Shown here piece after piece: positions 58,526 to 64,000 of a stretch of 64,000 bases of DNA. Source of the DNA: Streptococcus himalayensis (GTDB lineage: Bacteria > Bacillota > Bacilli > Lactobacillales > Streptococcaceae). A program made the position numbers and the translations under genes. Location: positions 1,507,501 through 1,571,500 of the forward strand of contig NZ_CP016953.1 in the NCBI RefSeq assembly GCF_001708305.1, read 5' to 3'. Under the pieces are notes generated by a model. The model had not been told where the DNA came from. It saw nothing but the letters and a program-made list of their open reading frames with translations, and did no database searches. Within the stretch, counting starts at the first letter, position 1, and every line of letters starts with the position of its first letter.

Positions 58526-59011
58526 ATGATAAAGATTTTTGGTCAGTTGCGATACCATTGGCAGCCAGATGTATCCATTTTAGTTGTGTATTGGTCTTTA
58601 TCACTGATTCCGATATTTGTAGGGCTTTCTTTGATGTATGAGAGTTCAAGAATTCCTACCTTAGTCTTATTTTCCTTCTTTTTATTTATGTTGTTATTAG
58701 GATTGGGTGTCCATCGTTATTTTACCATCTACGAAGATGGGATGTTGGGGATTATTACGGCCAACCCTTTTACACCGAAAAAAATTGCGATCGCAAGCAT
58801 AAAAAAAGTAGAAGTGACGAAGACCTCTATTACACTCTTTTTAGACGGCAAAGAAAAAGGCCGAACCTTCTGTATGCGAAAGTGGCCGAAGAAATACTTT
58901 GTCAATGCTCTTGCCTTAAATGAGCATTTCCAAGGAGAAGTTGAATTGATGGATCATTTGACTCATTTGGATTATTTTGAAGTGTATTATGGAAACACTC
59001 AAAAAGATTAG
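58526..59011 (+). CDS. EbsA family protein
   Basis: Small membrane protein of 161 residues: IFGQLRYHWQPDVS, two membrane helices (about 20-70) and a cytoplasmic or surface domain with RYFTIYEDGMLG and KKVEVTKTSI. It resembles the streptococcal/enterococcal EbsA (pore-forming or envelope) protein family. It has a strong AGGAGGAGG site. It overlaps the 3' end of the opposite-strand ferredoxin gene by four bases. Confidence 0.75.
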   Translation: MIKIFGQLRYHWQPDVSILVVYWSLSLIPIFVGLSLMYESSRIPTLVLFSFFLFMLLLGLGVHRYFTIYEDGMLGIITANPFTPKKIAIASIKKVEVTKTSITLFLDGKEKGRTFCMRKWPKKYFVNALALNEHFQGEVELMDHLTHLDYFEVYYGNTQKD

Positions 59012-59211
59012 TCTCCTAGGAGTGCGCGTGTGGGACATTCTCTCACAGCCTCCAGAATTCCTTCATCAGGAGTGACTTCTTTTTCAAGAAGGTCGTCTTC
59101 TTGGTGAAATTTGACAATTCCATTATCGTGGTAATCAAATAAATCGGAATAAGTTTGGCAAAGCCCGCAAGCAATACATCGTTCAGGAATTAGTTTTATC
59201 TTCATATACAT
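59008..59211 (-). CDS. fer: Ferredoxin (single [4Fe-4S] type)
   Basis: A 67-residue protein: cysteines at C12, C15, C18 (CIACGLC) and a fourth in RECPTRAL bind a single cluster. Small acidic electron carrier in the cytoplasm. A matching ferredoxin-NADP reductase gene is on the same strand at 61891-62859, so these may be partners. Start could be the second ATG two codons later; no clear ribosome site distinguishes them. Confidence 0.88.
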   Translation of the reverse strand: MYMKIKLIPERCIACGLCQTYSDLFDYHDNGIVKFHQEDDLLEKEVTPDEGILEAVRECPTRALLGD

Positions 59212-59250
59212 ATTGTAATAAGATTTTGAAAAAAATACAAGGAGGAAGTT

Positions 59251-59718
59251 ATGGAAAAAGAAGGTTGGGAAGAAAATATTTATGAAAATGGAGAAGAAGA
59301 GTTGAAGCGTTCAAGTAAATCAACCAGTGTTTTAGCGACACGTTTATTGACGATTTTAGCGTCAGTATTTTTTGTGATTGTCATTATAATGATTGCCCTG
59401 CTCGTCTATCTATCGACAGGTGGTAGCAATAAAAAGACCAATATGGAAGGATTCTTTAGTACGTCAGTCAATGCAGGTGCGACGACAGAAACCGTTGTAG
59501 CCTCATCGACAGAAGGCGAAGGAGAAGTTCAGGAAGGTGAAGAACAGACTTCTCAAACTCCTGCGGAAGGAACTATAGTGGTTCTAGCTGGCGAAGGAGA
59601 AGCTTCCATCGCAGCCCGTGCAGGGATTTCGATTGCTGATTTGGAACGTTTAAACCCTTCCCACATGTCAACAGGTTCTTGGTATGCCAATCCTGGTGAT
59701 GTTGTAAAGATTCGCTAG
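59251..59718 (+). CDS. SAG1386/EF1546 family surface-associated protein
   Basis: Type II-like membrane protein of 155 residues: acidic cytoplasmic N-terminus, one membrane helix (about 33-56), Thr/Ser/Glu-rich linker and a C-terminal LysM-like domain (about 108-155; [23 protein letters not shown]). Likely binds peptidoglycan. It usually sits between fer and cmk in streptococci, as here. Confidence 0.85.
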   Translation: MEKEGWEENIYENGEEELKRSSKSTSVLATRLLTILASVFFVIVIIMIALLVYLSTGGSNKKTNMEGFFSTSVNAGATTETVVASSTEGEGEVQEGEEQTSQTPAEGTIVVLAGEGEASIAARAGISIADLERLNPSHMSTGSWYANPGDVVKIR

Positions 59719-59728
59719 GAGTACAGGC

Positions 59729-60418
59729 ATGAAACAAATTCAAATCGCCATTGATGGCCCAGCCTCAAGTGGTAAAAGTACCGTTGCAAAGATTATTGCG
59801 AGAGATTTCGGCTATACTTATTTAGATACAGGGGCGATGTATCGTGCTGTCACCTATCTAGCCCTTCAAAATGGTCTAGGGCTAGAAGATATAGATTCTA
59901 TCCTGATGCTTTTAGAGGCCCATCCGATTAGTTTTGGTCGTGATGAGGAAGGGGAGCAGTTAGTTTTCGTTGGGGATGTTGATGTCACACATGCCATTCG
60001 AGAAAATGATGTCACGAATGCTGTATCTGCTGTGGCGGCACAGGAGATGATTCGAGAGCGTCTCGTCGCCTTGCAACGTTCCATTGCAGAACAAGGCGGG
60101 ATTGTCATGGATGGTCGTGATATTGGGACCGTTGTCCTTCCAACAGCAGAATTAAAGATTTTCCTAGTAGCCTCTGTCCAAGAACGTGCAGAGCGTCGCT
60201 ATAAAGAAAATCTTCAAAAAGGGATTGAGACAGATCTAGCAACCTTAGAAAAAGAAATTGCAGAAAGAGACTATAAGGATAGTCATAGAGCTGTATCGCC
60301 TTTAAAACCAGCCGAGGATGCCATTCATTTTGATACCACAGGCGTCGATATTCCAGCAGTTGTAGATTTTATTTCTAAAAAAGCGAAAAAAATTCTTGAC
60401 AAATCAGCTGAAACTTGA
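59729..60418 (+). CDS. cmk: Cytidylate kinase
   Basis: Phosphorylates CMP and dCMP. The 229-residue protein has the P-loop GPASSGKST, the conserved [12 protein letters not shown] and [12 protein letters not shown]. Usual length. Its 3' end carries the infC promoter (TTGACA at 60396). Confidence 0.95.
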   Translation: MKQIQIAIDGPASSGKSTVAKIIARDFGYTYLDTGAMYRAVTYLALQNGLGLEDIDSILMLLEAHPISFGRDEEGEQLVFVGDVDVTHAIRENDVTNAVSAVAAQEMIRERLVALQRSIAEQGGIVMDGRDIGTVVLPTAELKIFLVASVQERAERRYKENLQKGIETDLATLEKEIAERDYKDSHRAVSPLKPAEDAIHFDTTGVDIPAVVDFISKKAKKILDKSAET

Positions 60419-60424
60419 TAAGAT
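60396..60424 (+). promoter_or_regulatory. Promoter of the infC-rpmI-rplT operon
   Basis: TTGACA (60396-60401), 17 bases, TAAGAT (60419-60424), located within the end of cmk. Confidence 0.8.
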
Positions 60425-60575
60425 AATAGAGTTGAGAAAAGCAGAAGTGAGAGCTTCTCGCCTTGCGACTAACGTTGTCTGGCTCTACGGATTAAGTTTC
60501 AGTGATGGAATAAATCATGTAGGACGGATTTGCGTTGCAAGTCCGTTCTTGTTTTTCTCTAAAAATAAAAAAGAG
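60425..60575 (+). promoter_or_regulatory. Ribosomal protein L20 leader
   Basis: Untranslated leader of about 150 bases between the promoter and infC. It ends in a terminator hairpin: a 12-base stem 60522-60533 with 60537-60548, GTT loop, then T-rich tail to 60560. Known low-GC Gram-positive operons of this content use excess L20 to shut off infC-rpmI-rplT through such a leader. The upstream part (60435-60500) would form the L20-binding fold. Confidence 0.8.
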
Positions 60576-60584
60576 GTGAAAACC

Positions 60585-61106
60585 ATAGCAAAACAAGACT
60601 TATTCATCAATGATGAAATTCGTGTGCGTGAAGTTCGCTTGATTGGTCTTGAGGGTGAGCAATTAGGCATTAAACCACTTGCAGAGGCACAAGCTTTGGC
60701 CGATAATGCAAGCGTGGATTTAGTGTTAATTCAACCACAAGCCAAACCACCTGTTGCAAAAATTATGGACTACGGTAAGTTCAAATTTGAGTATCAGAAA
60801 AAGCAGAAAGAACAGCGCAAAAAGCAAAGTGTTGTTACCGTCAAGGAAGTTCGTCTCAGTCCAACGATTGATAAAGGGGACTTTGATACGAAACTTCGCA
60901 ATGCACGAAAATTCCTTGAAAAAGGAAACAAAGTGAAGGTTTCTATCCGTTTCAAAGGACGGATGATTACCCATAAAGAAATTGGAGCTAAGGTATTAGC
61001 AGATTTTGCTGAAGCGACACAAGATGTGGCGATTATTGAGCAAAGAGCTAAGATGGATGGACGTCAAATGTTCATGCAGTTAGCCCCAATCCCTGACAAA
61101 AAATAG
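60585..61106 (+). CDS. infC: Translation initiation factor IF-3 (ATA start)
   Basis: Protein of 173 residues with [23 protein letters not shown] and KGRMITHKE. The ORF can be extended upstream, but that part is the leader. AGAGGTG (60573-60578) lies six bases before ATA at 60585, which places initiation at this rare codon (protein starts M-A-K-Q-D-L-F). infC uses rare start codons (AUU or AUA) in other bacteria, which IF-3 itself proofreads. GTG at 60576 would leave no spacing to the ribosome site. Confidence 0.85.
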   Translation: MAKQDLFINDEIRVREVRLIGLEGEQLGIKPLAEAQALADNASVDLVLIQPQAKPPVAKIMDYGKFKFEYQKKQKEQRKKQSVVTVKEVRLSPTIDKGDFDTKLRNARKFLEKGNKVKVSIRFKGRMITHKEIGAKVLADFAEATQDVAIIEQRAKMDGRQMFMQLAPIPDKK

Positions 61107-61138
61107 CTGTCAGAAAGTTAGAAAAAGGAGAATATACC

Positions 61139-61339
61139 ATGCCAAAACAAAAAACACACCGCGCATCAGCTAAACGTTTCAAACGTACAGGTTCTGGTGG
61201 ATTGAAACGTTTCCGTGCTTACACTTCTCACCGTTTCCACGGAAAAACTAAAAAACAACGTCGTCATCTTCGCAAAGCTTCTATGGTATCTGCAGGAGAT
61301 TTCAAACGTATTAAAGCAATGCTTACTGGTCTTAAATAA
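61139..61339 (+). CDS. rpmI: 50S ribosomal protein L35
   Basis: 66 residues, very basic: [27 protein letters not shown] and KAMLTGLK. Standard member between infC and rplT with an AAAGGAG site upstream. Confidence 0.97.
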   Translation: MPKQKTHRASAKRFKRTGSGGLKRFRAYTSHRFHGKTKKQRRHLRKASMVSAGDFKRIKAMLTGLK

Positions 61340-61382
61340 GACAGTTGTAGATTTATTCTAGGAATTATTGGAGGAAATATAA

Positions 61383-61742
61383 ATGGCACGTGTTAAAGGT
61401 GGCGTTGTATCACGCAAACGTCGTAAACGTATTTTAAAATTAGCTAAAGGTTACTATGGTGCAAAACATATCTTGTTCCGTACTGCAAAAGAACAAGTAA
61501 TGAATTCTTACTACTATGCATACCGTGACCGTCGTCAGAAAAAACGTGATTTCCGTAAATTGTGGATCACACGTATTAATGCGGCAGCTCGTATGAACGG
61601 TTTGTCATACTCACAATTGATGCATGGTTTGAAATTGGCTGAAATCGAAGTAAACCGCAAAATGTTGGCTGATCTTGCTGTAAATGATGCAGCTGCTTTC
61701 ACAGCGCTTGCAGATGCGGCAAAAGCTAAATTGGCTAAATAA
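61383..61742 (+). CDS. rplT: 50S ribosomal protein L20
   Basis: 119 residues, basic: [37 protein letters not shown] and [17 protein letters not shown]. It binds 23S rRNA early in assembly and controls its own operon. Preceded by GGAGG; followed by a terminator. Confidence 0.97.
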   Translation: MARVKGGVVSRKRRKRILKLAKGYYGAKHILFRTAKEQVMNSYYYAYRDRRQKKRDFRKLWITRINAAARMNGLSYSQLMHGLKLAEIEVNRKMLADLAVNDAAAFTALADAAKAKLAK

Positions 61743-61764
61743 ATCTAAGATAAGAAAATGAACG

Positions 61765-61812
61765 ACACTCTATAAATTGGGCAGTGATATCCAAGTTATA
61801 GAGTGTTTTTCT
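61765..61812 (+). terminator. Terminator of the infC operon
   Basis: Eleven-base stem ACACTCTATAA (61765-61775) with TTATAGAGTGT (61796-61806) and a T-rich tail. Confidence 0.93.
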
Positions 61813-61844
61813 CTATTCCCAATCATTTTATGGCGACTGGGAAA

Positions 61845-61888
61845 GAGACAAAAACTCCCCAAGTCAGATAAGATAGACTTGGGGAGTT
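61845..61888 (-). terminator. Terminator of the ferredoxin reductase gene
   Basis: Thirteen-base perfect stem AACTCCCCAAGTC (61853-61865) with GACTTGGGGAGTT (61876-61888). On the minus strand it is followed by TTTGTCTC, so it ends transcription from the right. It begins almost at the stop codon. Confidence 0.85.
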
Positions 61889-61890
61889 CT

Positions 61891-62859
61891 TTATAGGCTG
61901 GTTGAGTGTTTGGGTTGGACTTTTTGGTCTGGGTAGAGATAATTCATAGCATTATTGATAGCAGTTGGTGCTTCTCCTAAGCCAGTTGCGATAAGGTCGA
62001 TCTTACCTTCGTAGCTACAACAGTCTCCTGCTGCATAAATACCGGCTACAGAGGTTTCTTGCTTGCTATTGACCTTAATTTTGTGACGGTCGAGTTCCAA
62101 GCCCCAGTTTTTGAGATTGCCAACAGAGGATTTAAATCCGTAGTTCACAAAAAGGTGGTCCAAAGCGAGATGTTCTGTCTCCTCAGACTTGATTTTTGAG
62201 ATTTCTAGATGGGTAAGGCGTGTGCCATCTCCGATGAGTTTGCTTGGGACAAATGGTGTTTTGATGGTCACACTAGACTCTTCTAAGGCACTGACGCTAT
62301 GCTCTAAGGCACGGAAATTTTCGCGTCTGTGAACAATGGTTGTTGAAGAAAGTTTTTCAAAAGCAAGTGCCCAATCCACCGCTGAATCTCCGCCTCCCAA
62401 AATCACGACATTTTGACCTGCATATTGATGGAGATTTGAGACATGGTAATGGATGTTGTCAAAGTCTTCGACTCCCTCTAGTTCCAAGGGGCGTGGTTTG
62501 AAGGCTCCGCCTCCCATGGCAATTAAAATAGCCTTACTATGGTGCTGGCCTTTGGTGGTTGTAAGGATGAATTCTTGTTCTGTCTTTTCAATGTTTAGTA
62601 CCGTTTCGTTGAGATGGATACTGGTTTCAAAGCTGGTTAATTGGTCAATTAAGCGAGTGGTCAATTCTTCACCTGTTAAATTTGTAAAGCCTGGGACATC
62701 CAAGATTTTCTTTTCAGGATAGAGAATGGCCGGCTGTCCTCCGAGTTGTGGAAGAGAGTCAATCAATTTGACCTTGGCTTGGCGTAAATGGGCATAAAAG
62801 GCAGCAAAGAGACCGGTAGGGCCGCCACCGATAATCGTAATATCAAATACTTCAGACAT
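61891..62859 (-). CDS. Ferredoxin-NADP reductase, thioredoxin-reductase type (YumC-like)
   Basis: Flavoprotein of 322 residues: FAD motif IGGGPTGLFAAFYAHLR, NAD(P) motif ILGGGDSAVDWALAF and C-terminal FAD site YAAGDC. It has no redox-active CxxC pair, unlike thioredoxin reductase, which matches the type 2 ferredoxin reductases of Firmicutes. It likely reduces or oxidises the ferredoxin at 59008-59211. AAGGAG precedes the ATG. Confidence 0.9.
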   Translation of the reverse strand: MSEVFDITIIGGGPTGLFAAFYAHLRQAKVKLIDSLPQLGGQPAILYPEKKILDVPGFTNLTGEELTTRLIDQLTSFETSIHLNETVLNIEKTEQEFILTTTKGQHHSKAILIAMGGGAFKPRPLELEGVEDFDNIHYHVSNLHQYAGQNVVILGGGDSAVDWALAFEKLSSTTIVHRRENFRALEHSVSALEESSVTIKTPFVPSKLIGDGTRLTHLEISKIKSEETEHLALDHLFVNYGFKSSVGNLKNWGLELDRHKIKVNSKQETSVAGIYAAGDCCSYEGKIDLIATGLGEAPTAINNAMNYLYPDQKVQPKHSTSL

Positions 62860-62946
62860 AGGTACTCCTTCAAAAATAACTTCTTTTATTCTACCATAAA
62901 TGAAAAGAAAAGATGGAAAAAATGTGTTTATTGTTCAGAATTATGC

Positions 62947-63117
62947 TACAATAGAGTAGATGATGAGAGCGGAACCAATCTCAAAAAGAGAGAGTGGATT
63001 GTCGCTCATGATGGGGGTAATAGGGAGGAAATTTCCTTGCCCCCTCGCATCTTGATGATTAAATGAACTTTGGGTGAGAAATGTTACGTCTTGCCCGATG
63101 AACGTAAAGGAGCTACT
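62947..63117 (+). promoter_or_regulatory. Extended -10 promoter and structured leader of pepN
   Basis: TGC followed by TACAAT (62947-62952). A leader of about 160 bases follows with three stem-loops. The first (about 62960-63013) pairs ATGA..GCG..CAATC with GATTG..CGC..TCAT. The second (63013-63044) has GGGGG with CCCCC and the inner palindrome AGGAAATTTCCT. The third is GGGTGAGA (63072-63079) with TCTTGCCC (63089-63096), pairing fully with two G-U pairs. AAAGGAG follows at 63106. No T run, so it is not an obvious transcription attenuator. Confidence 0.5.
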
Positions 63118-64000
63118 ATGCAAGCAGTGGAACATTTTATTGAAACTTTTGTACCAGAACACTATGATTTGTTTTTGGATTTAAGTCGGCAGGAAAAAGC
63201 TTTTACAGGACGTGTTACTATCACTGGTGAAGCCAAGTCAGAAACGATTTCTCTTCATCAGAAGGATTTAAACATTCAAGCTGTCCGATTAGGTGACGAA
63301 GAGGTATCCTTTGAAGTGAACAAGGAGAAAGAATCGCTTTCTATTTCGCTCCCTCGCACTGGTTCTGTAACATTTGTGGTTGAGTTTTCAGGAAACATCA
63401 CGGACAATATGACAGGAATTTATCCATCTTACTATGTGGTGGATGGTTTGCGTCAGGAAGTTTTGTCGACCCAGTTTGAAAGTCATTTTGCCCGCGAAGC
63501 TTTTCCATGTGTGGATGAGCCAGAAGCCAAGGCAACCTTTGATTTATCGTTGAAATTTGACCAGGCAGAGGGCGAGATTGCCTTGTCCAATATGCCAGAA
63601 ATTGACCTTGAAAAACGCAAAGAAACAGGTGTTTGGACTTTTGCAACAACTCCTCGCATGTCTTCTTATCTGCTTGCTTTTGCGGCGGGAGATTTGCAGG
63701 GCATCACCACGACAACCAAGAATGGAACCTTGGTGGGAGTTTATGCGACAAAGGCGCAACCAGTTGGTAAATTAGATTTCGCATTGGATATTGCCAAGCG
63801 TTCGATTGAATTTTACGAAGATTATTTTGGTGTTGCTTATCCAATTCCACAATCTCTTCATGTGGCACTTCCTGATTTTTCAGCAGGTGCTATGGAAAAC
63901 TGGGGCTTGGTGACCTATCGAGAAGTGTATTTGCTAGCGGATGAACACTCAAGTGTTACGAGCCGTCAACAGGTTGCGTTGGTGATTGCCCATGAAGTAG
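63118..64000 (+). CDS. pepN: Aminopeptidase N, 5' part (M1 family)
   Basis: Starts MQAVEHFIETFVPEHYDLFL (ATG 63118, AAAGGAG upstream) and runs off the right edge after about 294 codons of roughly 845. The substrate-binding GAMEN motif is at residues 256-260. The zinc motif HExxH begins at the very end (last codons encode AHEV). Broad-specificity intracellular aminopeptidase of lactic acid bacteria and streptococci. Confidence 0.93.
   Translation, partial: MQAVEHFIETFVPEHYDLFLDLSRQEKAFTGRVTITGEAKSETISLHQKDLNIQAVRLGDEEVSFEVNKEKESLSISLPRTGSVTFVVEFSGNITDNMTGIYPSYYVVDGLRQEVLSTQFESHFAREAFPCVDEPEAKATFDLSLKFDQAEGEIALSNMPEIDLEKRKETGVWTFATTPRMSSYLLAFAAGDLQGITTTTKNGTLVGVYATKAQPVGKLDFALDIAKRSIEFYEDYFGVAYPIPQSLHVALPDFSAGAMENWGLVTYREVYLLADEHSSVTSRQQVALVIAHEV

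Noticed and set aside
62960..63096. T-box or FMN/TPP riboswitch upstream of pepN
   Set aside because: The leader lacks the T-box sequence with its antiterminator and the conserved cores of the common riboswitches.

Overview
The window is a low-GC Firmicute chromosome segment that reads as Streptococcus. The gene order rexA; miaA-hflX-rnz-recJ-apt; metA-dnaD; ridA/rapZ-yvcK-whiA; rml/rgp; cmk-infC-rpmI-rplT and the protein sequences fit that genus. The YSIRK/LPXTG-anchored M26 protease, the rhamnose polysaccharide locus and the ISL3 plus IS66 insertion sequences point to a host-associated streptococcus. An S. suis-like species is possible, but the sequence alone does not settle the species.

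Layout. (1) 1-4710: 3' end of rexA, a HisJ-type PHP phosphatase, an alpha/beta hydrolase and a split two-gene chromate-type transporter. (2) 4961-9751: an accessory cassette with a PlcR/TprA-like cytoplasmic regulator (HTH plus TPR-like helices). A 44-residue exported-peptide gene follows behind a near-consensus promoter with repeated operator-like boxes. Then come a tyrosine-rich secreted peptide, a two-gene ABC transporter, a second broken peptide gene with a duplicated promoter and leader, and a C39-like lipoprotein. This is the best candidate for an undescribed peptide-signalling or bacteriocin-like system. (3) 9889-11909: a separate three-gene ABC transporter. (4) 12017-22263: housekeeping genes (DUF3042 protein, miaA, hflX, rnz, SDR, methyltransferase, recJ, apt, metA, dnaD). 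(5) 22309-26125: a decayed IS66 element holding an intact ISL3 element. Both have perfect 8-bp target duplications, and the IS66 tnpC gene carries two further small insertions. (6) 26471-33730: a 2419-residue M26 zinc metalloprotease with seven G5 domains, four of them near-identical 237-bp repeats. (7) 34225-37438: ridA, rapZ, yvcK, whiA. (8) 37665-58442: a large rhamnose cell-wall polysaccharide locus. It comprises dTDP-rhamnose synthesis (rmlA, C, B, D); a side-chain module with a GacI/GacJ-like glycosyltransferase and DUF2304 pair, flippase and DUF2142 membrane protein; the rgpABCD backbone and export genes; three further glycosyltransferases; and a GacH-like glycerol-phosphate transferase. 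(9) 58526-61742: ebsA-like gene, ferredoxin, SAG1386-like LysM protein, cmk, and the L20-leader-controlled infC-rpmI-rplT operon. (10) 61853-64000: ferredoxin-NADP reductase (minus strand) and the 5' part of pepN behind a structured leader.

How the genes work together. The rml genes supply dTDP-L-rhamnose and RgpA/B with the downstream transferases build the polyrhamnose chain. RgpC/D export it, while the GT2/DUF2304/flippase/DUF2142 set probably adds a side chain outside the membrane and the GacH-like enzyme adds glycerol phosphate. In region 2 the regulator is expected to sense a processed form of the 44-residue peptide and to control the secreted peptide and its transporter; this is inference from gene order and family knowledge.
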